Assembly: GCA_022570795.1 (NCBI GenBank)
Contig: JAKUDP010000016.1
Coordinates: 434,001-498,000, forward strand
Length of the DNA stretch: 64,000 bases
DNA from: Sphaerulina vaccinii
Taxonomy: Eukaryota; Ascomycota; Dothideomycetes; Mycosphaerellales; Mycosphaerellaceae
Direction of reading: 5' to 3'
Below, in pieces: positions 1 to 10,505 of the stretch; positions within the stretch are counted from its first letter, which is position 1, and every line of letters begins with the position of its first letter. The notes below the pieces were generated by a model. It had not been told where the DNA came from and searched no databases. It worked only from the letters and a program-made list of their open reading frames with translations. Position numbers and translations under genes: made by a program.

Positions 1-1
1 G

Positions 2-652
2 AACCAACGTTTGCCACAATGGTCTTTCATCACACCAAACATGACATCCGATGGCCACGATACCTCTGTTGCGACTGCTGGAGTCTGGGTTCAGGATTTC
101 CTCGCACCATTAATGAATAACTCATATTTCATGGAACGTACTCTCGTCCTCGTGACATTCGACGAGAACCACACTTATTCCATCGGAAACAGAGTCTTCT
201 CTATTCTCCTCGGAGGTGCAGTCCCACAATCTCTTCACGGAACAACCGACGACCACTTCTATGACCACTACTCCGATATCTCCACCGTCGAAGCAAACTG
301 GGGGCTTCACACTCTCGGACGCTGGGACGTCGGCGCAAACGTGTTCAAACTCGTCGCAGACCAAACTGGAGACATCTACCGCCCATATCCTCAGGTTACT
401 GCCTCTAATGCTAGTGTGTTCTTGAACAGCTCGTTCGCAGGACCATGGAACACCCAGTTCAAGAACGCCAGCTACCCATCACCAAATGTCTTCCTTGTCT
501 CACCACTTACTGGACGAACTGTGCTGCCAAGTATTGTGGCCGAGTATGCGAGCACGAGTAGCTCAAGCTATTACAACGATGGGGTTGCTATCCCAGACGG
601 ACAGCACCCGCCGCCGCCAAAGGGGTATGCTGTTAACAATGTTAACAACTAA
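2..652 (+). CDS. secreted acid phosphatase (phosphoesterase family), 3' part
   Basis: The open frame enters from the left edge and ends at TAA 650-652, so only the C-terminal ~216 residues are present; the gene starts outside the window. The segments TSDGHDTSV and TFDEN, a metal-site type acidic motif, followed by GGAVP and HYSDISTVE, match phosphate-repressible acid phosphatases of the phosphoesterase family (PF04185, fungal AphA/PhoA type). Family knowledge: these are secreted glycoproteins that release phosphate from organic esters during phosphate starvation. Several N-x-S/T sequons (for example NNSY, NHTY, NASV) fit a secreted glycoprotein. The C-terminus is Ser/Pro-rich and shows no GPI signal. 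No in-frame ATG is needed because the gene is cut by the window. Confidence 0.85.
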   Translation, partial: NQRLPQWSFITPNMTSDGHDTSVATAGVWVQDFLAPLMNNSYFMERTLVLVTFDENHTYSIGNRVFSILLGGAVPQSLHGTTDDHFYDHYSDISTVEANWGLHTLGRWDVGANVFKLVADQTGDIYRPYPQVTASNASVFLNSSFAGPWNTQFKNASYPSPNVFLVSPLTGRTVLPSIVAEYASTSSSSYYNDGVAIPDGQHPPPPKGYAVNNVNN

Positions 653-1402
653 TTTACGTAGACATGCATTGCACAGTGCACTAGAGATAAATAGCCACCA
701 AAAGCGACTCACGAGATGTGCATCCATTTTGCGTCGTATATCGCTGACTCCATGAATCCTGTTCACCGACTCTGGGTCCTTCTTCGATGAGGTACTTACA
801 CTACTACATTTTTAGTGAAGCACATCAACTAATCAGTAATAGTCCAGTGGCCAGCCAGTAATTCGTCGATGTACATCGATGTCTGGTCAAAGACAATCCA
901 GGTGGTCAGCAGCCTACAGAGCGATAGCGAAGCCATATTTTTCTTGTGCTTGTTTGTGAGCTTTGTTTGTATTGCCACGATGTCAATCCATGGTGCACGG
1001 TAGCTGGGCTACCACGAGTTGACCATTTCTGGTATTAATCTTAGTATCTGTAAATCTATAGAGGAGGTATCACGACAGTGATATCGACCTTTTGCGCCAG
1101 AGTCTAGCCAATGGCAAAGGCGCTTTTTCTTTCTCATCTGCTCATATTTGGGCGGGAATTTGTTCATCGGAAGGCCCCGCCTCTTCAAACAACGTTGTTC
1201 CTCCACCAAGACACCTAGAAGTCGTCGTCGACATGACATGCCGAGAGGCCAAAAAGATCTGAAATCTGGACAACGCCAGACCATGCTGTACAAGAACGCC
1301 CACGGGAAAGTATGAAGAAACAACACCCATATGCGCTCGATACTGTCACATATGCACAAAACCAATCAATCACTCTTCAAGCTGCTGGCAGCTGAGGTCT
1401 TG
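653..1402. other. intergenic, nothing recognised
   Basis: Region between two convergent genes, the phosphatase on plus and the DUF3405 gene on minus. Only short open frames without recognisable motifs occur. It presumably holds two 3' UTRs and terminators, but no clear signal could be picked out. Confidence 0.4.
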
Positions 1403-3727
1403 CTATGACCCTTCTGGCGCTTTTTCGTGTTTGATTGGATGATGTAATGTCCCTCTAAGACACATTCTCCCAGTGCCTTCCTCCTCTTGCTTGCGTCCAC
1501 CTTCACCATTCTCCCACTGTCCTAGCCATCTTCTCCAAAGGGCACCAGAGAAGCCGGAGTTGTAGTAGAAACTGCTTCCGAGCATATTGTGTTCTCCCCA
1601 GCCGAAAGGTGAGTCCCATGGGTTCGCAGGGTAGTTGAAGACTTGGTCCATATGTTCTAGATCCCAATCTCGGTCGAAATATACTGGATGTGGCACATAG
1701 ACTGCTTTCAGCCCGTGATGGAGTGCGACGGAAGGTGGCCACATCTCGGGAAACATGGTATGTCTCATTCGCCAGGTCTCTTCGTGCATCGTGTTGAGAA
1801 GTCGTTTTGACAATCGTGAAACTGTCACAATGGCACATCTTCTTGGTGGAGGTGGCATGTCTCGTCTGTAGCCGGTGATATCCCAGCTGAAGACCCAATT
1901 CGTCTGTGATGGGTCGAAGATGGGGTTAAAGGTGAGCAGATCGGCGTCTTCACCAACTCCCCAGTCGTACTCGTCCATGTCGTAAGTTATGAGCGGCGTC
2001 ACACTGTCTGGTGGATCCATCATGCCGCCATTCGGGAAATCGCGGACTGGACCCCATACAGGTATCGGACCACTCTCCTCCAGGTTGTTCTTCGCCTTGT
2101 CCACATGCTCGACTTCTGCCTCTACGAAAGTCGTGAAGTTCTCCCAAGATCCGTGGTACTCTGGAATGTAGAATCGCTTGTTGCGTTCCCACAGTCCTTT
2201 GCGAGGCTGCTTTCTGGCCCACTCACCAATCTTCTCGTTGAACTGGTAGTAGTGACCAGTATATCTGATGTCCATCTCCCAGTTCCAGAAGTGGTCGTAC
2301 TCTGGATGTTGCTGGCTGAACCATTGGAGTGCAAAATGAGCACTTCTATACACTCCATGAATGCTACTCCCAGCCATGTTCGCGAAGTTATCTGGAAATG
2401 GCTCCGGGTAGTACATTTCCATCTGCTTCTCGGACCATAGCGTTGCCAGACCCCAGAACTCTTTTGGCACATTCGCCTCCAGCGTTTGCTGATACACGAA
2501 CGGATCTGCCCAGATTGGAATGCTGTTGTCCTTGACGTGCACCAGAAAGTGGACGTCATACTCTCCGCCTGACTTTATGTTCAGTTCTGCGACCATTGCT
2601 CGAAGCGCGTACATCTGGTGTGCGCCATACTCGAATCCAGTCCAGGTGCGCAGCACATATGCCTGTCTTGCACTCTTCTTTCGTCCAGTGGCCGGGTTGA
2701 CCTCAAAGCGATCTGCGTTCTTCTTGACGCATCTTTCCTGTGCCTTGCCCCAATCCACATCAGCATAGTTGGCATATCCCGTCTTTTCAAAGACCTTGTC
2801 ACTTCCTGCATGTTCTGCATTCACGCCAGGTCCCAGACCTCCCATGCTCTCATTGTAACCATATCCATAAGGTCCATACCGGCCGTACCGTTCAAAGCAC
2901 ACTCCGTCGTCCAACCCTATCGTATCGTAGTCGCCGTAGAACGGCTTGGCCATATGCTGCGGTATCCCTGGGTATGCGTATACATCGGGCACTTGTATCG
3001 TCTCCTGCTCGTCTAGGAAGCATGTCTGGATCTTGTGTTCGCGGTATGGGTCGAACTTTACAGGATCAATGGGCGGTTCGGCTGATAACCGCTGTCGCCC
3101 AAGGTCCTCTGGGCTGACATATGTATTCGGCTCGCTCTTGTTCCACGAGTTCTCGGGTACCCATTCTGAGAACGGCACGAGCGTTCGTACGCCATTGTAA
3201 AAGCCATTGAGGCGTGCATAGTGCATCCACTCAAACGGCACGTCTTGATTTCTTTCCCGTTCCAACTGCCACTTTCTTCTTTGATGGTGATAGCCTCCGC
3301 CGCCCAGCAGCGCTATCGTGAACAGCGCTGCTATCGCCAGACATACTGAGCGCGTGAAGGATATTCGCCCCACGCCGCACCTCCTCCGCTTGCCATCCCT
3401 CCATGGTATCCCGCCCTGTGGCCAGTCCAGCGCGACAGCATTGAGGCTGTCGGCGGACAGAGATGGTATTTGCTGGTATGCGAAGTACTTGCTGTTGGAA
3501 AACAGGCGCAGAGGATTCCACGTTCCAAGCCGAGGTGCAGATCGCATAGCTTTGGGGTGTGAATACGAGTGGCCGTCGAACTCTCCGGCATCAGAAGAGC
3601 GACTGCTCTCTGACTGCCAGTCCTTGCTCTCCTCCAGATTGACGACAGTTCCAGCCGGCGGCACACCGTGTTCGACCTGGGAAGCGGTGTTGCTCCTCTG
3701 GCGGAGGGTGGTCGACGTTGAGGCCAC
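1403..3727 (-). CDS. DUF3405 family membrane protein
   Basis: A single long frame of 774 codons. An Arg-rich N-terminal ~120 residues is followed by one hydrophobic segment at about residues 124-145, giving a type II membrane topology. The large luminal part is rich in Trp, Tyr and Pro and carries the family landmarks RTWTGFEY, HFLVHVKD, FWNWEMDIRYTGHYY and MLGSSFYYNSGFSG. These match the fungal DUF3405 family (PF11885), whose biochemical role is not established; a glycan-related role in the secretory pathway is often supposed. The frame is open to the listed 5' end, but the first codon there is GTG. The first in-frame ATG is at 3547. The N-terminal 60 residues look coding, so the true start may lie in an upstream exon. 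Confidence 0.75.
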   Translation of the reverse strand: MASTSTTLRQRSNTASQVEHGVPPAGTVVNLEESKDWQSESSRSSDAGEFDGHSYSHPKAMRSAPRLGTWNPLRLFSNSKYFAYQQIPSLSADSLNAVALDWPQGGIPWRDGKRRRCGVGRISFTRSVCLAIAALFTIALLGGGGYHHQRRKWQLERERNQDVPFEWMHYARLNGFYNGVRTLVPFSEWVPENSWNKSEPNTYVSPEDLGRQRLSAEPPIDPVKFDPYREHKIQTCFLDEQETIQVPDVYAYPGIPQHMAKPFYGDYDTIGLDDGVCFERYGRYGPYGYGYNESMGGLGPGVNAEHAGSDKVFEKTGYANYADVDWGKAQERCVKKNADRFEVNPATGRKKSARQAYVLRTWTGFEYGAHQMYALRAMVAELNIKSGGEYDVHFLVHVKDNSIPIWADPFVYQQTLEANVPKEFWGLATLWSEKQMEMYYPEPFPDNFANMAGSSIHGVYRSAHFALQWFSQQHPEYDHFWNWEMDIRYTGHYYQFNEKIGEWARKQPRKGLWERNKRFYIPEYHGSWENFTTFVEAEVEHVDKAKNNLEESGPIPVWGPVRDFPNGGMMDPPDSVTPLITYDMDEYDWGVGEDADLLTFNPIFDPSQTNWVFSWDITGYRRDMPPPPRRCAIVTVSRLSKRLLNTMHEETWRMRHTMFPEMWPPSVALHHGLKAVYVPHPVYFDRDWDLEHMDQVFNYPANPWDSPFGWGEHNMLGSSFYYNSGFSGALWRRWLGQWENGEGGRKQEEEGTGRMCLRGTLHHPIKHEKAPEGS

Positions 3728-6705
3728 AATGTGTTCTCCTCTGTGTTCCTGGACAGAGGGATGTGGTGGTTGTTTTCGGCTGCCAGAAAGAATGGTACAG
3801 CAGCTGCAGAATAATCGGTAGAGGCGGCGGCGAGGACGACTACTGTCTCTCGGTCAAGCTATGCGGCCGCGAGAGGTATGGGTGCCTTTTAGCGCGGCAG
3901 ATAGCCAACTTCGGGTGAATGCAACTACGTCGTTACACAAAGCACAAAAGTAGTCGTGGTGGGTCTGCTCGGTACAGGACGGTATAGCAGCGGTAGTCGT
4001 GATAGCATTGTAGTCAGTCGTGCAGTGCAGTAGTCAACTACAAACAGGAGAAGACGCAGACATGGAGCATGGGTCTTTTTCGTGCTGAGACCAGACTCTA
4101 CGACACCGCTTCCGACACGAATCTCACAACGACCAAGCCTTTGCCAGCCAGTACCTTGCAAGGAAATGTCGTCTTTCGTCAAAAGCTCCCCTTCTCCACT
4201 ACCACCGAAACCTTGTCGACGGAGGCGAGCTGCAAATCCGCATGTTTTCGTGCCGCTAGAACGAACTAATATGCATCGTGCCGAAAGTCACAGCGCGTGC
4301 ATATCAACAACGATGAACGACTTGCCGGTCACCATCTAATAGACAAGGCCATGACAGTTATGTGTGCAACATGCTTGTCAAGTAGGCATATCTTGGCTGG
4401 CTGCAGCACAATGCATAGTGCAAAACGCGCGTTGTTGTAACACCATTCCGCGATCAAGAAAGACGGTCTCGCAACGACCTTCGAGAAACAATCCTACTGC
4501 TCCCCAACCACACCTCCGAGTGGATGATATCGACTTTCAGTGGATCTCACCCATGTGCGGCCCGCAGAGAGGTGCATCATCTTTAATTCCTCTCAGCCTT
4601 ATGATTCGTCAACTTCTCAAACAAGCAGCTTGCTCCCTGTCGGAGAACGACATCATCGAAATTGCGATGGTGGAAGCGAATCACGAATACTAATTGGTAC
4701 AACATACCGGCGGCAGTCTTGTGTTGCTGGCAATCTTGACATCACGCTGTTTGACGAAAGATGCTCTTCATCGCAAACACTTCGGGGTCACAGAAGATGA
4801 AACAGTTGCGTGCACGACCGTTGAAGTTGAGCACACTGCCGGCCCGTTGTTGAGAAACGGTGGGATGCTACTTTTGGATGTCGTTTTCTTGGCTGCGGAC
4901 CGGAGGAGGTTCCATATTAACCAAGGTGCAATCGTCCTTGCACGTGGTGATTGATCATGCATGAACTATTGATATGCTATATGCAGTATTCGATGCGCTG
5001 CACCAGCTTTATCGCAAGCTTCAAGGTGCTCTCGTTGCCGATACACGATTGAGGCTCGACATCAACAGCACTTAGTTAAGCATATCGCGAAGCTCAAGGG
5101 GTACATAGGCCAAGATGAACTGAATCGTGGCTGTCATGCTCAGCTCGATCGTTCAGTGTGCAGTGCCTTCAAGTTCAATTATCATCAGTGGCTACTCGGC
5201 ATCACACTCCTATTGGACGATTTGTGTCGATATACGCTTACCAAACTTACTCTCAGGCTGCACAACTTCAGGCTCACCATTTCTCATAGGTCAGCCCTAG
5301 TTGGCCATACCATGGCTCTGTTGTCGGACTGCCAAGGATGAGATGCTAGGATCTAGGCCGGTGAACAAGGTCAGCTACCGGAGCACAGGACGCTGCGAGT
5401 ACGACCGCGCTCTCTACCCAGTGCACCAGTCAGTCAATGGTATCAACTTTATCCTCGTCCGATGTAGTCCCTGACTGCGATGCCGCACTCACAGTGACTG
5501 GTGGACTACCTTCAGAATACTAGGCCATGTCTGCGGAGCTGGCTCCACGTTGCCCACAGTGTGCCTAGGGCACAAACTCTTCGCTTCAGGCATGTTCGTC
5601 TGGTGCAGGAACAGACAAGCTTCATGATCTTGCGAGACACCTTCTTGCATAGCGTCCGAGGCTGTCTGATGGCCTCCAAGAGCATTTCTGTCGCCCATAG
5701 CCAAGAGGCTACTACTCCGCACGAGCGCTGCCACCACGCCAGGACTGCACCAATGGCGAGCAGACACTGCAGTCGGCATGGACACCTTTCTCGACGCCTA
5801 AGCTGACATATCTGTTGGCCTGATGCTGTTTGTGGCTGGTCACGGCTCGTAGCATTGCAGTACCACAGGCAAGTCGGAGAACTCGTGCCCTTTCTAGTAG
5901 TCCTCGGCCGCAGTCCATACGCTTGTTGTTCGTGAGGCAGCAGATGCTGGTCAACCTGCCTCGGACGGCGATGAGCTGAACCTGTGACTACTGTCTGCAG
6001 CATGCCATCCAGGAGCCTCATAACCTCTGTCCTCGTTCATGGCACCCTTCCGCTTCGTCCAAACAGCCAGATTGTGCATTGTGCCGCTCTTTCTAGCTCA
6101 CAGCTTCCGAGCTGGCCCATAGGCACAAGATAATCACAGCCATACTGCTGCAATGAGTTCGCAGGCTGCAGCATACCGCATCGCTAGCTCTTGGAGGTTG
6201 CCGCACTCACAACTGCCGCCCAGGCAGAGAGATTCTGTTCGAAGTCGAAAGCGTTTTCAACATCAATCATGTAGGTAATCCTGAGCTTCGCAATGGACTC
6301 CGAAGGGGAAAAGGACATGGTAGGACCAGATTTGGTGAAGCAGACCACGATTGAGAAGAGCAAGGGAAGGAGGAAGAAAGCAGAGCCGCAGAGCACAGCA
6401 GAACGTGATTTCGCGTTGACTTGGCACTTCCAAACGATTGGGATCTCCACATGCTCCACCTTCAGACCGCGGCACATTTTAGCAGCACGGTCGTCAAGGG
6501 AACAGTCCACATATTCCAGAAGGACCCCATCTTCTTGTGCAACTTCTTGTCATGCGGCCTCGAAAACGGTCGGCAAGATCGAAACGCTCGAACTAGAACC
6601 AGGATCTCATTTCATCAGCGTGTTGACTACCGGATCATCATAAACAACATATAAACACAACCTCAAACGCGACGTCCAATGTGACCACAACAGACCCTAC
6701 CCGGT
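3728..6705. other. 3 kb stretch without supported genes
   Basis: Only short, overlapping open frames in all phases, none with recognisable domains or a convincing splice pattern. The longest (minus strand, 5512-6021) has the Arg/Cys/Trp-rich composition of random reading frames. The right end must contain the promoter of the coiled-coil gene; an AT-rich ATATAAACA stretch lies about 50 bp before its ATG. Confidence 0.4.
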
Positions 6706-9315
6706 ATGGCGCCACCTCTGCATGCTCCCGCCGCGGTGGTCAGGAGCTCCGACGTCGACGGCATGTCTTCACCGCAATATCCTGCATCTCAATCGCCTGG
6801 AACGAGATCTGATGCAGCTCGGACACGCAGGCTGCAGCTGCGAAGTGCCGGCTTTCGAGGACCTGCTGTAAGACAAGTGACACCAAAGTCCTTGCCATCC
6901 ATATCTACGACTGCCTCCAATGTATCTTCGACCTTTGCCGGGCAGCACCCACAACTATCGGATGCCGAGAACATTTCACCATCGGGAATACGTGCACGCG
7001 AGAGTTTTAGTTTGCCCAGTCACGAGCAGACAGCGGTCTTGCAGGAAATTGGGAATGCAGCTCTTGTCGGAACGCTACGAGCAAAACGTGTAAGACCGCG
7101 AGCAGCTTCCGGCAAACTCTTCACTCCAGAAGGCAATCGTGAGACTCTTGGCGAGAGTCTGGACTCTCCTCCGCCGGCTGCCAAACAGCACTCCAGACCG
7201 AACACTGCACGAGCACGAGTGTCTAAGATGTCCAGCAGGCCACGACGTTCGATCAGTGCGGAGACTCGAAGATATGTCGACCATCTGGAGGAGGAACTCA
7301 ATGCTGCGCAGTTGCAGCTACAGGCAGTTAACTCACCAAGTGTCACGCGCGAGCAGTCTTCTAACATGCGACACATGAAGGCGGAAGTGACACGGCTACG
7401 GGACGAAATTGAAGACTGGGAGACTCAGTTTGACAGTCGTGTGCGGGAGGAAGTCGACAAGTGCTATGCAGTTGAGCAGGACCTGCGAGCACAGTTACGT
7501 GCTCTCGAAGAAGAAGTTGGGGAGTCCAAGTATCGCATCCAGGAATTGGAATGTCAACTGAGCACCACTACGGAGGCACTTGATGCCACAGAGATTGCGA
7601 ACGTCAACATGGAGAAGCGACTCGAGTTCTTCTCTGATCTACTGGCCTCTTCGCCGACAAAGCTCGACTTGCATGCACAAACGCCAGGACGCCCGCGGCA
7701 CTCGAGGCCACCGTCCATCCTGCCTCGAATACCCACTGCCAACTCGTTGGCCAAGTCTCCGGAACGTCATGCAATGGCACAGCCAACATCTCCAATCCAG
7801 TTCAGATTTGGCACTGGACAGCCTGTCTCGCCCTCGAATGCAGCATACTCTCCCGACATGGCGTCCTCGGAGGAGGAGATGACTCAGTCCGGGATGTCTA
7901 GCTTCTCTGGTATGCACCAGTCAAACGTCAAAAGACCTGCGAGGAGGATGAGGCGATTTGGTGCTGGTAGTATGGGACCAAAGCCACTGATTCTGCCCTC
8001 GACAACACACTGCGAGCCAGCTTCGGCGCCTCCTTTCGGACGAGGCGAGTACGACTACGATGCTTCATTTCCCATGTCTCCAGATCAAGTCAGATTGGGA
8101 CAAGGCAGCCCTGTCTTACATCGCCGACGAGCTTCCACCAAGACGAATAGCAGCGGTTCGCCAGTACAGCTAGCTGGCTCTCCATTCCCAGACTTCCAAG
8201 CACTGCCAGACTCGGATGATGTGCATAATGGAGACACTGTGCCGACGCTTCGCCAGCATGGCTTCCCCTTCCGAGGCGTGAACTACTCGAGCGAGTATGA
8301 CGCTTTACTGGATAGCAACTTCAACGAGGAGAGGTCTACAGCCAGGCCGCAATCTATCATAAGGAACTTTGACTCACTCGGCTCGTCAACGGGCGAGGCT
8401 ATTGGTCGCAATCTGATGGATGAGTTGGAAGCAGCCCAGTCGTGCTCAAGTGTGAGTCGACCATCGCACATGTTTGAAGCCTCTGAAGACATGGACACAA
8501 TTACACATCCGGTCTCCAGTCCTTCTGCATCGCAGTCTGCCGATGATGACTCGATCGGCTTGCGAACGACAGAGACGACGCCGGAGCATATGGCTACACG
8601 ATTCCCCTCGATGTCGTCTACTGCAGTCGCAACGATGCCTCGACAAGTGCTGCCGCCGATTCTGCAGCACAGCGCCAGCAGTAAGACGCTTGGCGTGCAG
8701 TCAATCAGATCGATGTCAACGTTGGATTCTCTACGCGACTTCTTTGGTGACGTTGCTGCTTCGCCGCTCAACATGGCTAAGTACTTGATTGAGAGGGCAC
8801 AAGCTCGACTCCAGGTGCCGAGGCCGATGTTATCGATACAATGGTGGCTTGTTGGCATCCTGCTAGGCCCAATGGCAAAGCGCCGATTCCTTGCCAAAAA
8901 GTCATGCTGTAACAAGGATGATGAAGCTAAGCAACATCTTCTTCAAGATACACCATCGAGGCCAAGCACTGCTGATGAGGGACTGGAGTATGGAGGGCTA
9001 CATCAGACGCCTCCGCCATCTTCTTCGACTGGCGGCAACACAGCGCGCAGTCGTGGTCTGGTGGCCGGCAAGGGCATAAAGCGAGCATCATCTAAGGGAG
9101 TAGCTAAGGACTGTTCCCATACACAACAACGCTGGAAGCATTCGCCGATATTGTGGCTGAAGTTCAGCATGACTTTGGCAATAGCTGTAGGCATCGCTTT
9201 CAAGGATGGACCTAGTAGTCTGTTGAAGGAGGCACTTTGCAATTGTAAGCCAACGGCAAGTGCGAACTGGAGGCAGACCAAGAGAGACGCGATAGCCTCG
9301 CCGAACGACGACTGA
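6706..9315 (+). CDS. coiled-coil protein with C-terminal hydrophobic segments, unknown function
   Basis: Uninterrupted 869-codon frame from ATG 6706, about 50 bp downstream of a TATA-like stretch. Residues 1-180 are disordered and Ser/Pro/Arg-rich. Residues ~184-315 form a long coiled coil, with heptad patterns such as YVDHLEEELNAAQLQLQAV and QDLRAQLRALEEEVGES. Residues 320-690 are low-complexity with many SP/TP sites, as in proteins regulated by proline-directed kinases. Two hydrophobic stretches near the C-terminus (around WWLVGILLGPMAKRR and FSMTLAIAVGIAF) could be membrane anchors or amphipathic. I do not recognise a named family. A cortical, septal or spindle-pole role would suit the architecture but is a guess. 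Confidence 0.8.
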   Translation: MAPPLHAPAAVVRSSDVDGMSSPQYPASQSPGTRSDAARTRRLQLRSAGFRGPAVRQVTPKSLPSISTTASNVSSTFAGQHPQLSDAENISPSGIRARESFSLPSHEQTAVLQEIGNAALVGTLRAKRVRPRAASGKLFTPEGNRETLGESLDSPPPAAKQHSRPNTARARVSKMSSRPRRSISAETRRYVDHLEEELNAAQLQLQAVNSPSVTREQSSNMRHMKAEVTRLRDEIEDWETQFDSRVREEVDKCYAVEQDLRAQLRALEEEVGESKYRIQELECQLSTTTEALDATEIANVNMEKRLEFFSDLLASSPTKLDLHAQTPGRPRHSRPPSILPRIPTANSLAKSPERHAMAQPTSPIQFRFGTGQPVSPSNAAYSPDMASSEEEMTQSGMSSFSGMHQSNVKRPARRMRRFGAGSMGPKPLILPSTTHCEPASAPPFGRGEYDYDASFPMSPDQVRLGQGSPVLHRRRASTKTNSSGSPVQLAGSPFPDFQALPDSDDVHNGDTVPTLRQHGFPFRGVNYSSEYDALLDSNFNEERSTARPQSIIRNFDSLGSSTGEAIGRNLMDELEAAQSCSSVSRPSHMFEASEDMDTITHPVSSPSASQSADDDSIGLRTTETTPEHMATRFPSMSSTAVATMPRQVLPPILQHSASSKTLGVQSIRSMSTLDSLRDFFGDVAASPLNMAKYLIERAQARLQVPRPMLSIQWWLVGILLGPMAKRRFLAKKSCCNKDDEAKQHLLQDTPSRPSTADEGLEYGGLHQTPPPSSSTGGNTARSRGLVAGKGIKRASSKGVAKDCSHTQQRWKHSPILWLKFSMTLAIAVGIAFKDGPSSLLKEALCNCKPTASANWRQTKRDAIASPNDD

Positions 9316-9677
9316 GGTATTGCTTGACGACAGAGATGCTCATGAGGGCGATAGACGTGATAGACGACAGGATAGACCTTAGAACAGGTTCTTCGAACAG
9401 CGGCCGATGCCGTAATGTATGTATGATATGATGAACGATTCCCAGAGCAAGTGTAGACCTTTGCTACTTCAATATCACAGGCACTGCAGTACAGCGCCTT
9501 ACTGACTTTGCCATCTCACCAAGGCGATTGTTAAATCATGCACTCTTCAGATGTCTCATAACAGCAGAGTACTCGGCGGCCGCCTTGCTTCGTCTTGGCA
9601 AACGCTCTGTAGCACAGACTCGCCCTGTGAGCCATCATATTGAGGTCGCGTCTGCTCTTCCAAGAACAGCACAGTAA
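9316..9677. other. intergenic, nothing recognised
   Basis: 3' flank of the coiled-coil gene and 5' flank of the tRNA-like gene. No open frame with support and no repeat were seen. Confidence 0.35.
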
Positions 9678-9819
9678 GGGTGGCTAGCTCAGTTGGTAGA
9701 GCGTCTGCAGAACAGTCGAGCGACTTCCGCCTCCGAGCTCACCGCCCTTGAGTGGAGAGTAAGCAGACGGAGTCTCGCGCACTGTAGGAAGGTCCTTGGT
9801 TCGAACCCAAGGCCGCCCA
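9678..9819 (+). tRNA. tRNA-like gene with long insertion in the anticodon region
   Basis: The ends of a tRNA are intact. Acceptor arms GGGTGGC (9678-9684) and GCCGCCC (9812-9818) pair over 7 bp with one G-U, followed by discriminator A 9819. The D arm GCTC-AGTTGGTA-GAGC (9687-9702) and T arm CTTGG-TTCGAAC-CCAAG (9795-9811) are perfect, so A box and B box are present. A TTTT run at 9831-9834 could terminate Pol III. The anticodon region is abnormal: 5' stem TCTGC (9704-9708) can pair with GCAGA 9763-9767, or with GTAGG 9784-9788 if wobble pairs are allowed. The total of 142 nt implies an insertion of roughly 50-70 nt. No arrangement I tried places a U at position 33, so I cannot assign an anticodon. 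It could be an intron-containing tRNA or a tRNA pseudogene. Confidence 0.6.
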
Positions 9820-10505
9820 CAGTGCTTCTCTTTTGCCCCTGTCGTGATTGCAAAATGTTAGCTGTTGGGACATGGTCCAGGCAAGACTTGACAAAAAAGG
9901 CAAAACGATACAAAGGCTCGCTACTTCTGGCGGCGGTGTCTGGCCTCGTCTCACACGGTAAAGTACGAGTTGACTTCAATCGCGAAACGACATGATGAGT
10001 GTGTCAAGCACCAGCAATACTGATGACTTACTGACTTGACCACGAAGGTCAGAGCGACTGTTGAGGTGATGTGGTCACCGATCGAGTATGTATGCTCACC
10101 TAAGTGCTAATGATAGCTCTCGATCGAACGTTCGCTATGGCATCCAGCTGTGATCTATTATCCAATGGCATAGCTATGAGACGAGTCAGTGAATCATGGG
10201 CCGCAGACTGACAAAGTGTCGCAAGGAGAGAAGCAGTATAGTGTGCTGATAGTGTTCAGCAGGTAGTCTGATCTGATGCTGCTTGCAGTCTTCTGCTTCC
10301 AATCTTCTGGGCCAAAGCCACATCATTGATCATCCAATGAACAGCATAGTCTTCACGACATCTTCCTTGACAGAGTGATCAGAGTTTCGACTCTTTAGTC
10401 ACGCCGACCAGTACTAAGTCCATGTTCATAAGGTCTCTTGTCCAGGTTTCGAATCACGTGCGTCGTTCACGCGCTTTTGTCTGAGGCCACTGCAGGACCT
10501 GGAAG
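9820..10505. other. intergenic, nothing recognised
   Basis: Flank of the tRNA-like gene and the 3' side of the minus-strand gene ending at 10506. The open frames running through the tRNA are typical spurious translations of tRNA sequence. Confidence 0.35.

Noticed and set aside
5512..6021. 169-codon minus frame in the empty 3 kb stretch
   Set aside because: Arg/Cys/Trp-rich random composition; no relatives recognised.
8283..8915. 210-codon minus-strand frame inside the coiled-coil gene
   Set aside because: Antisense shadow of a Ser-rich coding region; no motif.
9693..9995. 100-codon frame over the tRNA-like gene
   Set aside because: Typical spurious translation of tRNA sequence (GSNPRPP on plus, GFEPRT on minus).
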